DNA of 21,887 bases. Origin: UBA1149 sp963579235 (GTDB lineage Bacteria; Desulfobacterota; Binatia; UBA1149). The position numbers and the translations under genes are program-made. The notes under the pieces were generated by a model. It was not told where the DNA came from and did not search any database. It saw nothing but the letters and a program-made list of their open reading frames with translations. The stretch covers positions 1-21,887 of the forward strand of contig CAUZFM010000045.1 of the NCBI GenBank assembly GCA_963579235.1. The letters are read 5' to 3'. Shown here one piece after another: positions 7,456 to 14,374 of the stretch; position 1 is the first letter of the stretch; each line of letters begins with the position of its first letter.

Positions 7456-8055
7456 TCAGACCGTCAGGTACGACCCGGGCTTGCCCCAGTCGCCTCTTTC
7501 CGACCGGTACTTCACGCCCACGTCTACCAGCAACTCACCTTCTTCGGTCAAGGTGATGCGCACACGCTCAAGCGGCCGCGGTGCCGGACCTTCAAAATTG
7601 ATTCCGTTGCGGTAAAACCCGCTGCCATGGCAGGGGCACTTGAACTTGTTCTCGGCCGTCAGCCAGCGCGGCGTGCACCCAAGGTGAGTACACTTGGCGT
7701 AAAGGGCGTAAAAGCCCGTCTCGTCTCTCACGATCCAGACCCGAAAGTCCTTCTTGAATTTCTCACTGACCTCGCCGATGCCAAAATCGTCGGGTATGCC
7801 GGCCCTGAAGGTCGTGTCGGGCTTGAACAAGACCCGTGGAAAGCTGGAGCGCATTCCCGCAAGCAGCGTCGCCAGCGACACAACTCCGAAACCCGACCAG
7901 CCCAGCTTTCCGAAAAAATCACGCCTAGACCACACGCTGGCCATCCGCTCTTTGCCACGCTTGCGGCGGTCGGCTTCCTGCTGTTGCTCGACGCGTCGCT
8001 GCTCGTGGATGCCGGCGATTTCTTCTGCGCTCAGTTCCTCTTTATCTTTGGCCAT
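7456..8055 (-). CDS. Rieske [2Fe-2S] iron-sulfur protein of the bc-type complex
   Basis: The protein has 199 residues. The cluster-binding motifs CTHLGC (122-127) and CPCHGSGF (140-147) supply Cys122, His124, Cys140 and His143 as ligands, with Cys127 and Cys142 for the disulphide. A twin-arginine motif SRRDFF (43-48) followed by a hydrophobic anchor (about 52-68) indicates Tat export with a retained membrane helix. The SRRDFF is preceded by an unusually long charged extension of about 40 residues. An internal ATG at codon 38 would give a compact version, but the long form is preferred because its ATG lies 2 nt after the upstream stop with a GGAAGA ribosome binding site. Rieske proteins take the first electron from quinol at the Qo site and pass it to the c-type cytochrome. 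Cytochrome b genes follow after 43 nt. Confidence 0.94.
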   Translation of the reverse strand: MAKDKEELSAEEIAGIHEQRRVEQQQEADRRKRGKERMASVWSRRDFFGKLGWSGFGVVSLATLLAGMRSSFPRVLFKPDTTFRAGIPDDFGIGEVSEKFKKDFRVWIVRDETGFYALYAKCTHLGCTPRWLTAENKFKCPCHGSGFYRNGINFEGPAPRPLERVRITLTEEGELLVDVGVKYRSERGDWGKPGSYLTV

Positions 8056-8057
8056 CG

Positions 8058-8648
8058 CTATTCTTCTTCCCGGTCCGATCCTGCTGCAGGACTTCCGTCG
8101 TCTCCGCTCTCAACCCGAGCTCCAGTCATCCCGCTCCAGAATTTCTTGAGCAACATCACCACCAGTCCCCATGCAAGGAGGCCCAGCCCAACAATGACGA
8201 AGATAATCCCTATCGGCGGGAAAACGGGTATCAACAGCGGACCCACGATGCACAAGAGCACCCCCAGGCCAAAACTGCTTACACCCGTCCCTCTTCCTCC
8301 GAGTGAATCCTCGCCCTCTTTGTTACTAGACGCCCGCCCAGCCGATGGCTCGGCCACCGGCAATCGGTCTCGCACCAGCGCGACCGCATAATCGTGAAGC
8401 CCTTCCTGCTCTGCGGCCTCCGCTCGGCCTATGACTTCGGCCAACTCGTCGGCCATCTCTTCGAGCCAGGTCTCTACCTCGGCAACCTCGGCTACCCGGG
8501 GCATCTCAACCGACGCTTCGCCGGTAATTGAGCCCGGGGCAGAATCCTCGGCGTTATCCTCAGTCGCGTCCTCAGCCAACAGTCCCTGTTCGCTGCCTCC
8601 GACTCCCCTGTCGGTTTCTTTACCAGCCAAGTTATATCCAGATCGCAC
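8058..8648 (-). CDS. Unrecognised acidic two-helix membrane protein at the head of the bc operon
   Basis: This frame of up to 196 codons ends 2 nt before the Rieske start, so it is almost certainly cotranscribed. The N-terminal half is rich in Glu, Ala and Asp and has a predicted helical stretch (about residues 50-90). The C-terminal part carries two closely spaced hydrophobic helices (about 122-143 and 146-168) and a short acidic tail. I recognise no domain, haem site or catalytic motif. The GTG at 8648 is the furthest possible start, since a TGA precedes it by one codon, but no ribosome binding site supports it. Internal ATGs at codons 49 and 65 are alternatives that keep both helices. It could be an assembly factor or accessory subunit of the Rieske/b complex. 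That is inference from position only. Confidence 0.7.
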   Translation of the reverse strand: MRSGYNLAGKETDRGVGGSEQGLLAEDATEDNAEDSAPGSITGEASVEMPRVAEVAEVETWLEEMADELAEVIGRAEAAEQEGLHDYAVALVRDRLPVAEPSAGRASSNKEGEDSLGGRGTGVSSFGLGVLLCIVGPLLIPVFPPIGIIFVIVGLGLLAWGLVVMLLKKFWSGMTGARVESGDDGSPAAGSDREEE

Positions 8649-8788
8649 CGTTCAGCGCTGCGTCGCCGCCGACTGCTACCTCCGCTGAGCTATTACAAAC
8701 CATCGACCTCGTCAACCACGCATTAGCCAACGTTTATATGTCTAAAAAGTTATTGCGCGAACGCTAATACATGGGGTAGAACCTGAGC
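8649..8788. promoter_or_regulatory. Divergent promoter region between the bc operon and the ComF-like gene
   Basis: This 140 bp divergent gap is visibly more A+T-rich than its surroundings at 8720-8770. On the minus strand a TATAAA (8738-8733) lies 17 bp downstream of TTCGCG (8761-8756), a plausible sigma-70-like promoter for the bc operon with a leader of about 80 nt. On the plus strand TAATAC at 8765-8770 could be a -10 box for the ComF-like gene, without a convincing -35. Both assignments are by eye and tentative. Confidence 0.4.
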
Positions 8789-9490
8789 ATGTCAGCAGCA
8801 GGGCCCTCGTATTACCTGCGCCTGCTCGCAGCGCTTGGCAGCCACTACTGCCCCTCCTGTTTCTCACCCGCTGATTTCGCAAAACAATCCCGGTGTTACG
8901 GCGCCTGCTCTACCAGGGCTCGAATGGACCCGCTGCTCTCCAGCCACCCTGCTATCGCACACGCGGGCTTCGTAGACCTTTACGAAGCTGAACCCATGCC
9001 TGGCCTTTCGGCCTCCCTGCGGGCTTTCAAATACGGAGGCCTACGCAGCAGGGGGCGGGCCTTGTGCCTGCTGTTTGCCGCCGCGGTGGCCGACTGGGCA
9101 CCGGCGGTCGATTTCGTGGTTCCGGTGGCCTCGATACCGGAGCGCCAGAAAACAAGGGGTTTCAACCAGGCCGGCTGGCTTGCGTGCTCTGCCGCACGAG
9201 CATTGGCCGTCCCCTGCCGTACCACCCTGCTGAGACGCAGGCCCGGGCAAGCCCAGGCCCGTAGTAGCGGTGCCCAGCGGCGCAAATTAAGAGGGCAGTT
9301 CTACTGCCGTCGGCAAATGCCCTCCGGGGCCCGGGTACTGCTGGTCGACGATGTCTATACGACGGGTGCGACCGCCGGCGACTGTGCCCTGGCACTGGCC
9401 CGGGCCGGAGCTGGAAGCGTGCACTTTGCCTGCCTGCTGGCCACGCCCGCGGCGCGATCCGCCACGAGAATAGAATCAACGTGTCTTTGA
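8789..9490 (+). CDS. ComF-family phosphoribosyltransferase
   Basis: This 233-residue protein has the ComF layout. Cysteines 21, 24, 36 and 40 near the N-terminus resemble the zinc-finger part. The central segment has PVASIPERQKTRGFNQAGWL (112-131), the hallmark of the family. The PRPP-binding loop VLLVDDVYTTGAT spans 183-195. ComF-type proteins (ComFC in Bacillus, GntX in E. coli) are type I phosphoribosyltransferase folds linked to DNA uptake or use of DNA as a nutrient; the exact reaction is unsettled. It begins with ATG and lies 31 nt before purM on the same strand, so shared transcription with the purine genes is plausible. No other competence gene is in the window. Confidence 0.88.
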   Translation: MSAAGPSYYLRLLAALGSHYCPSCFSPADFAKQSRCYGACSTRARMDPLLSSHPAIAHAGFVDLYEAEPMPGLSASLRAFKYGGLRSRGRALCLLFAAAVADWAPAVDFVVPVASIPERQKTRGFNQAGWLACSAARALAVPCRTTLLRRRPGQAQARSSGAQRRKLRGQFYCRRQMPSGARVLLVDDVYTTGATAGDCALALARAGAGSVHFACLLATPAARSATRIESTCL

Positions 9491-9521
9491 CTACTCGCGC
9501 CCGCTCCGATAATCGCGGCAC

Positions 9522-10568
9522 GTGGCTTCCGCAGGCTCGCACACTTACCGAAGCGCAGGCGTTGACGTCGCGGCGGCTGACAGGCTGGTAAAACGAATCG
9601 CCGCGCTCGCGGGGTCCACCCGCACGGCAGACGTTCTATCGGGCGTTGGCCCCTTTGCCGCCGCTGTCCGTGTTCCCTCCCGTTACCGCAAGCCGGTGCT
9701 GCTGTCCTCGTCCGACGGCGTGGGAACCAAGCTCGAAGTTGCTATACTGGCCGGCCGCCACAACAGCATAGGCATCGACCTCGTGGCGATGAACGTGAAC
9801 GACTTGATCACAGCCGGGGCGAGCCCGCTGTTCTTCCTTGACTACCTCGCGGCGGGCAAGCTGGCGTCTATCGACGCGGAATCAATCATTACCGGCATCG
9901 CCGAAGGCTGCCGGCAGTCGAAGGCCAGCCTGGTCGGCGGCGAGACGGCAGAAATGCCCGGCTTCTATCCCGACGGACACTACGACCTCGCGGGTTTCTG
10001 TGTAGGCGTTGCCGAAGAGAAAGACCTCATCGACGGGAGCGCTGTGCGCGCGGGCGACGTGCTCGTGGGCTTGCACTCATCGGGCCTGCACAGCAACGGT
10101 TACAGCCTGGCGCGCAAGGCACTGGGTGTCACCAACCGTCGCTCTCTCGGACGCTTTCGCCGCGAGTTGGGCCGTAGCCTGGAAGACGAGTTACTCGAGC
10201 CGACCCTGGTTTATGTTCGACCGGTACTGGGAGCCCTGTCAAGATTTCGTATCCACGCGATGGCACACATCACCGGCGGAGGACTGACTGGCAACCTGCC
10301 GCGGGTTTTGCCCGAGGGAGTTTCCGCAGTGGTGGATCGCGACTCCTATCCCTCCCTGCCCATATTCGAATTGCTCGCCAGCAAGGGAGGCGTCTCGCGC
10401 GTGGAGATGGATCGTACCTTTAACTGCGGCATCGGTTACGTGATGGTTGTTCCAGCCAACCAGGCTAAGCGGCTCGTTACCTACCTGCGCAGGGCGCGCT
10501 GCGGGGCGTCGATCATGGGAGAAATCATTCCGGGCAAGCAAAGTGTCCGCTATCGCGGCAAGCGATGA
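9522..10568 (+). CDS. purM: Phosphoribosylformylglycinamidine cyclo-ligase (AIR synthetase)
   Basis: PurM uses ATP to close the imidazole ring of formylglycinamidine ribonucleotide, giving AIR in de novo purine synthesis. The 348 residues show family signatures in order: TYRSAGVDVAAAD (8-20), SSDGVGTKL (63-71), VNDLITAGASPLFFLDYLA (92-110), LVGGETAEMPGFY (137-149) and GLHSSGLHSNGYSLAR. Length is typical. The start is a GTG just ahead of the conserved N-terminal motif; the ribosome binding site is weak. The last codon and stop overlap the purN start by 4 nt (ATGA), so the two genes are translationally coupled. Confidence 0.96.
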   Translation: MASAGSHTYRSAGVDVAAADRLVKRIAALAGSTRTADVLSGVGPFAAAVRVPSRYRKPVLLSSSDGVGTKLEVAILAGRHNSIGIDLVAMNVNDLITAGASPLFFLDYLAAGKLASIDAESIITGIAEGCRQSKASLVGGETAEMPGFYPDGHYDLAGFCVGVAEEKDLIDGSAVRAGDVLVGLHSSGLHSNGYSLARKALGVTNRRSLGRFRRELGRSLEDELLEPTLVYVRPVLGALSRFRIHAMAHITGGGLTGNLPRVLPEGVSAVVDRDSYPSLPIFELLASKGGVSRVEMDRTFNCGIGYVMVVPANQAKRLVTYLRRARCGASIMGEIIPGKQSVRYRGKR

Positions 10569-11224
10569 AGAAAGCCTTTCGCATAGGAGTAATGGCCTCG
10601 GGTAACGGCACCAATTTTGGTGCCCTCGCCAAGGCTTGCGCCGATGCTGACTTTCCGGCGACCATCAGTTTGCTACTGTGCAACAGGCCTGGGGCGGGAG
10701 CCCTGACCATCGCCGAGGAGTTTAGCCTCCCCACCGCAGTGCTTGAACAAGCTGACTACAACGACCGAACGTCATTTGACGCGGCCGCGGCCGGAGAATT
10801 GAAATCAGCGAAAGTGGACCTCGTAGTCATGGCCGGCTTCGACCGGCTGGTCACGCCTGCCCTGCTCGATGAATTCCCCGGCAGGATAATCAATATACAT
10901 CCGGCAATTCTTCCGGCGTTTCGTGGCGCAGAAGCCCAGGCCCAGGCCGCGGAGTACGGGGTCACCCTGGCAGGTGCCACAGTACACTTCGTAGACCGGG
11001 ACGTAGACCACGGTCCTATCATCGTACAGGCCGCGGTCCCTGTACTGGCCGGTACCGACGCCGCCACGCTGAGAAAGCTCGTGCTCACCGAAGAACACCG
11101 CATCCTGCCCTGGGCGGTAAAAGTACTGGCCCAGGGCAGGGTCAGCGTAGATGGCCGGGTGGTAAAAATAAGCGGGGCTAGCCTTCCATCAAGCGCCCTG
11201 ACCAGCCCCGACGTGGATGCTTGA
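10565..11224 (+). CDS. purN: Phosphoribosylglycinamide formyltransferase (10-formyl-THF dependent)
   Basis: PurN transfers a formyl group from 10-formyl-tetrahydrofolate to GAR. In the 219 residues the N-terminal phosphate-binding segment ASGNGTNFGA (11-20) is present. The catalytic triad corresponds to Asn110 and His112 in INIHPAILPAFRG and Asp148 in DRDVDHGP. It overlaps purM by 4 nt. Its TGA abuts the TGA of the convergent glycosyltransferase gene, the two stops forming the palindrome TGATCA, so there is no room for a terminator between them. A second folate formyl enzyme, purU, lies about 1.4 kb away. Confidence 0.95.
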   Translation: MKKAFRIGVMASGNGTNFGALAKACADADFPATISLLLCNRPGAGALTIAEEFSLPTAVLEQADYNDRTSFDAAAAGELKSAKVDLVVMAGFDRLVTPALLDEFPGRIINIHPAILPAFRGAEAQAQAAEYGVTLAGATVHFVDRDVDHGPIIVQAAVPVLAGTDAATLRKLVLTEEHRILPWAVKVLAQGRVSVDGRVVKISGASLPSSALTSPDVDA

Positions 11225-11974
11225 TCACCGCCGGCTGTCGGAGGGATAGTAAAACCTTTCCAGGCGGTCGCCCGGCACCCCGGCAAGGTAAAGCAACTTG
11301 AGCGACCACATGAGCAGTGTCGTCCGCAGCAGGCCCCGCTGCCTCCATCTCCGCGACGAAGTGACAACCCGAGACAGGGGAACAGCCATCGCGGCCATGC
11401 CCCTTAAACGTCGAGACAAGCCGATATCTTCAAACAGGTAGCGTTCCTGGTAACCACCGGCCTCGTAAAACAAGTCCTTCCTCGCAAATATCGCCTGGTC
11501 CCCCGACGCGCTTCTCGTCAACCTGGAGCGATGATTGATAAGGAAAGAGATCAGCCTCAAACCAGCTCCCGCTTGATCAAAATCAATGTCAAAGCGTCCC
11601 CAGCCGGCGCCTCCCCCGCTTGAACTCTCACTGGCCAGAAGGCGACCAATTTCTTTCTCGAAACCCGGCGGGAGCATGGTATCGGCGTGCAGGAAGAGCA
11701 GTACCGGGCTTGTCGCGGCCGCTGCCCCCGAGTTCATCTGCAGGCCCCGGCCCCTGGCCGCTGTCACCACGAGCGCACCCGCGCTCTCGGCCCGCAGGCA
11801 GGTCCGGTCCTCGCTGCCACCGTCCACAACGATTACCTCGGCCGCTGCCGAAGCGCAGCGCACGACAGCCCCGATTGACCCTTCTTCGTTCAAGGACGGG
11901 ATAATAACGCTGATTGGCAGGCACACCGAACTGCGACCACCCAGGGAAGCACCTGTAATGCGGGTCTTCGTCAC
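11225..11974 (-). CDS. Family 2 glycosyltransferase (TIGR04283-like)
   Basis: A GT-A fold glycosyltransferase of 249 residues. Motifs are VIIPSLNE (23-30), the nucleotide-sugar segment VVDGGSEDRT (49-58), RGRGLQMNSGA (74-84), and LHADT (95-99) as the metal-binding DXD equivalent. The later acceptor-region motif is FEDIGLSRRLRG. These follow the TIGR04283 family of short cytosolic GT2 enzymes. No transmembrane helix is seen except a mildly hydrophobic stretch near the C-terminus (LLRTTLLMWSLKLLYLAGV). It is transcribed divergently from the GcvR-like gene, 56 bp apart, and convergently with purN. Sugar donor and acceptor are unknown. Confidence 0.88.
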   Translation of the reverse strand: MTKTRITGASLGGRSSVCLPISVIIPSLNEEGSIGAVVRCASAAAEVIVVDGGSEDRTCLRAESAGALVVTAARGRGLQMNSGAAAATSPVLLFLHADTMLPPGFEKEIGRLLASESSSGGGAGWGRFDIDFDQAGAGLRLISFLINHRSRLTRSASGDQAIFARKDLFYEAGGYQERYLFEDIGLSRRLRGMAAMAVPLSRVVTSSRRWRQRGLLRTTLLMWSLKLLYLAGVPGDRLERFYYPSDSRR

Positions 11975-12030
11975 GGGGTCGTCGCCCCCATGTGCTTTGA
12001 CGCCTGTAGCGGGACTGCTAACATCCCCGC

Positions 12031-12588
12031 GTGGCAGAAAAACAATGGTTCACTATAGTCGCGATCGGAAGAGATCGTCCGGGGATCGTGGCTGACCTCG
12101 CGCAGTGCGTTTACGATTGCGGCTGCAACCTCGAGGACACAGCCATGACAGCCCTCGGTAAGGAGTTCGCCACGCTGGTGCTCGTCAGCGGCACATCCGA
12201 TTCGACTGGGGAAACCCTCGCGACTGCGGTCCGGCGCCTCGAGTGGGAACGCCACCTTACCGTCTACCTGCGACCGCTGGACGAAGCCCCCAGCAATGCG
12301 ACCCCCAGCGACGAACCCCAACTGCGACTGCGGGCCGTGGGCATAGACAAGGCGGGCATCGTTGCCAGCGTTGCGCGGGTGCTCGCCGAACGCGAAATGA
12401 GTATTAGAGACCTGCGCGGTCATGTATCACCTGCTCCGCAAAGCGGCACTCCTATCTACACGCTCTCGGTGCTGGTCGACGCCCGGGGTACCACCGCCGC
12501 AGAATTGGAGCAATTCTTTGAACCGGTATCAGCCCGCCTCAAAGTCGAGATCACCGCCAGCGCGGAGCCCTCGCCTGACGCGATCTGA
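12031..12588 (+). CDS. Double-ACT-domain regulatory protein, GcvR-like
   Basis: This 185-residue protein is two ACT domains with no catalytic part. ACT1 (about 6-80) begins FTIVAIGRDRPGIVADLAQ and ACT2 (about 96-176) begins LRLRAVGIDKAGIVASVARVL. The GxDxxGIV pattern is the ligand-binding turn of amino-acid-binding ACT domains. GcvR in E. coli has this layout and antagonises GcvA activation of the glycine cleavage genes when glycine is low. No DNA-binding domain is present, so action through a protein partner is expected. The start is GTG at 12031; the ribosome binding site is not obvious. Its stop is 4 bp from the convergent purU stop. The shared C1/folate theme supports a GcvR-type role, but regulation of another amino-acid pathway is possible. 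Confidence 0.82.
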   Translation: MAEKQWFTIVAIGRDRPGIVADLAQCVYDCGCNLEDTAMTALGKEFATLVLVSGTSDSTGETLATAVRRLEWERHLTVYLRPLDEAPSNATPSDEPQLRLRAVGIDKAGIVASVARVLAEREMSIRDLRGHVSPAPQSGTPIYTLSVLVDARGTTAAELEQFFEPVSARLKVEITASAEPSPDAI

Positions 12589-12592
12589 AGTT

Positions 12593-13459
12593 TCAGTCGA
12601 CCCTTCCGGGCCTGAACAGCACCTTGCTCTCTGACGCCACGAGTTCATCGTTTACAAACAGGCTGACCGCCTTGGTCAGGGTGCGCGCCTCGAGTTCCTG
12701 CCCACGTCGCCTCACGTCCTCCAGACCATCCTGGCCCACGTTAATGTGAAACACGTCCTGCAGAATGATCGGCCCCTGGTCGAGCTCCTCGGTAACAAAG
12801 TGGGCGGTGCAACCACACACCCTGACGCCGGCCTCCCAGGCCTGACGGTACGCCTTGGCCCCCGGGTAATAAGGCAGCAGCGAAGGATGTATGTTGACCA
12901 TCCTGTTGCGATACTTGCCTACGAGATCCTGAGGTACTACCTGCATATAGCGCGCGAGCACGACGAGGTCCGGGTCGACGGCGTCGAGCTGGTCGCCGAG
13001 AAACTTCATGTGGGCTTCCTTGTCGGTTGAGGGAAAATACCTGAAAGGCAGCTGGTATTGCTGGGCGAGCGGCTCAAGGTCCTGGTGGTTGGATAATACC
13101 AACGAAATATCCGCGTCGAGGTCTCCCGAGCGGTGGGCGGCCGCGAGAGCTTGCAGGCAGTGGGGCTCCCGCGAAACCAGGATGGCGATCTTCTTCCGGC
13201 ACCGCTCGCCGTGCAGCCTTACGCTGACGTCCATGTCGAGCTCTTCGCCAACCTGCTTGAGGTCAAGAACCAGTGAGTCGAGACTTCCTGACAGGTCCGC
13301 GAGATCCACGAGCATGGTCATGATAAACATACCCTCCATCACGGTCTGCTCGATGTTCTCTATGTTGACCTGCCGCTCGGCCAGATAGGCCGACACTCGG
13401 GCCACGACCCCTTTCTGGTCACGGCCGAGTACTGAGATTACCGCTGGATTGACAGGCAT
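12593..13459 (-). CDS. purU: Formyltetrahydrofolate deformylase
   Basis: PurU hydrolyses 10-formyl-THF to formate and THF, balancing C1 and free folate pools. The 288 residues contain an N-terminal ACT domain (about 5-80, starting ISVLGRDQKGVVARVSAYL) and a formyltransferase-fold domain. Catalytic residues correspond to Asn189 and His191 in VNIHPSLLPYYPGAKAY and Asp227 in TEELDQGP. Length and order match characterised PurU proteins (about 280 aa). In E. coli the ACT domain senses methionine and glycine. The gene converges on the GcvR-like gene. No purT, which would use the formate, is in the window. Confidence 0.95.
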   Translation of the reverse strand: MPVNPAVISVLGRDQKGVVARVSAYLAERQVNIENIEQTVMEGMFIMTMLVDLADLSGSLDSLVLDLKQVGEELDMDVSVRLHGERCRKKIAILVSREPHCLQALAAAHRSGDLDADISLVLSNHQDLEPLAQQYQLPFRYFPSTDKEAHMKFLGDQLDAVDPDLVVLARYMQVVPQDLVGKYRNRMVNIHPSLLPYYPGAKAYRQAWEAGVRVCGCTAHFVTEELDQGPIILQDVFHINVGQDGLEDVRRRGQELEARTLTKAVSLFVNDELVASESKVLFRPGRVD

Positions 13460-13550
13460 TCAACGAGCTTAACCAGACAATGAGTGGCTCGCAAGTTTTA
13501 CAGTGCCTGTTGATCGAGGCTGGCTGCCGGAATGGGCGCCTCGCTAGGAG

Positions 13551-13569
13551 AAAAAAGTGCTGCCGCACC
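13551..13569 (-). terminator. Possible weak intrinsic terminator after the 126-aa gene
   Basis: On the minus strand a short GTGC-GGCA-GCAC hairpin is followed at once by six T. It lies about 65 nt after the stop of the unknown 126-residue gene and before purU. The 4-bp stem, extendable only by G-U pairs, is weak, so the call is tentative. Confidence 0.35.
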
Positions 13570-13632
13570 CCGGGGTTGCGTCGTCCAGCAAAGTTCGCTC
13601 GGACGCCCGGGGCGCGACAGCCAGGGGAGATT

Positions 13633-14013
13633 TCAGCCGATCTGTCCTTTCCAGCCTCGGCGCGAGTAGATCCGTTCTCGCCTCAGTCCAGGCCCCGCGA
13701 TTTCGCCCGGAGCGCCACCGAGGGCAAGTTTCTTCATTCGCCGCAATCCCTTGCGTATGTACTCAGGATCAATCCTCAGCGAAGTGCATATGTTCTCGAA
13801 GGAGAAAGCCGAGTCCGTGTCCTGGCTGGCTATCCAGCTATCAACTTCAAAGAAACGATGCCTCGCTTCAGGCCGTGGCGAATCCAGGCCCGTCTGGAAG
13901 GTTACAAGGGCCTCCTCCAGTACAGCGAGCATGAGACGATTAGCCGGCTCAGAACAGACTTCTGAAGAATCCGGTTCTACCGGTGCGAGGTGTAATGCCT
14001 GGCTTCCATTCAT
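13633..14013 (-). CDS. Conserved-looking hypothetical protein (126 aa), possible helix-turn-helix-like C-terminal half
   Basis: The gene starts at ATG 14013-14011, 9 nt after a near-perfect AAGGAGG; an in-frame upstream extension of 13 codons has no such support. The middle carries a helical stretch beginning NRLMLAVLEEALVTFQTGL (about 26-44), an RHRFFEVDSWI segment, then FSFENICTSLRIDPEYIRKG followed by LRRMKK. The last part reads like a helix-turn-helix-sized motif with a basic end, and I associate this FSFENIC...DPEYIRRGL pattern with small uncharacterised deltaproteobacterial proteins. That recollection is not a database match. The last 25 residues are basic and low in hydrophobicity. There are no membrane helices. 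DNA-binding or protein-adaptor roles are possible; neither is shown. Confidence 0.72.
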   Translation of the reverse strand: MNGSQALHLAPVEPDSSEVCSEPANRLMLAVLEEALVTFQTGLDSPRPEARHRFFEVDSWIASQDTDSAFSFENICTSLRIDPEYIRKGLRRMKKLALGGAPGEIAGPGLRRERIYSRRGWKGQIG

Positions 14014-14022
14014 GACTATGTT

Positions 14023-14029
14023 CCTCCTT
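14023..14029 (-). promoter_or_regulatory. Ribosome binding site of the 126-aa hypothetical gene
   Basis: AAGGAGG on the minus strand, 9 nt before ATG at 14013, is a near-perfect Shine-Dalgarno sequence. It is among the strongest in the window and decides the start codon. Confidence 0.75.
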
Positions 14030-14117
14030 TTTAGAAACCCCGCGCTTTCCACGCGTTGCTTCCTTCCTCTCTGCTTGCAGCCTACTGGTGAGCCCTACCC
14101 TCGGTCAACGAAATACC

Positions 14118-14149
14118 GAGCCCTCGGCAACTTTTTCGCCCCGAGGCTC
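14118..14149 (-). promoter_or_regulatory. Leader hairpin upstream of the 126-aa gene
   Basis: GAGCCCTCGG at 14118-14127 pairs with CCGAGGCTC at 14141-14149, giving a 9-bp stem with a one-base bulge and a 13-nt loop. An alternative stem, CTCGGT (14100-14105) with ACCGAG (14115-14120), uses the same GAG, so the two cannot form together. In the minus-strand transcript they lie about 90-140 nt ahead of the start codon. A regulatory role is possible but unproven. Confidence 0.35.
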
Positions 14150-14195
14150 CAAGACCATAAGATTGCGTGTATTGGTTGAGAACAAACTGTAATGC

Positions 14196-14211
14196 TTTGC
14201 GATGTCGCAAA
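14196..14211. repeat. Perfect inverted repeat, candidate operator
   Basis: TTTGCGA-TG-TCGCAAA is a perfect 7+2+7 palindrome, A/T at its ends with a CG core, located about 190 bp upstream of the 126-aa gene. Size and symmetry fit a dimeric regulator site. No second copy was noticed in the window. Confidence 0.45.
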
Positions 14212-14374
14212 TCACCTGCCCTGTTGGCTGAGTGCTACACCTGGGAGTGAACTCAGTGTCTCGCTACACTTCGCGGAGTCCAAAACTCAAACTGACCTAC
14301 GCTTTATGAATCTGATTCGGAGCGAGCGGAACCTGCCTTACCCCCATTGGATACGGGCTTTTAAGGGCAGCGAC

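Noticed and set aside
7390..8391. Plus-strand open frame of 333 codons opposite the Rieske gene
   Set aside because: Antisense to Rieske and its upstream gene; composition is low-complexity Ser/Pro/Arg, typical of a shadow.
13460..13632. Promoter for purU
   Set aside because: No pair of boxes with acceptable spacing and matches was found by eye, so no promoter is claimed.
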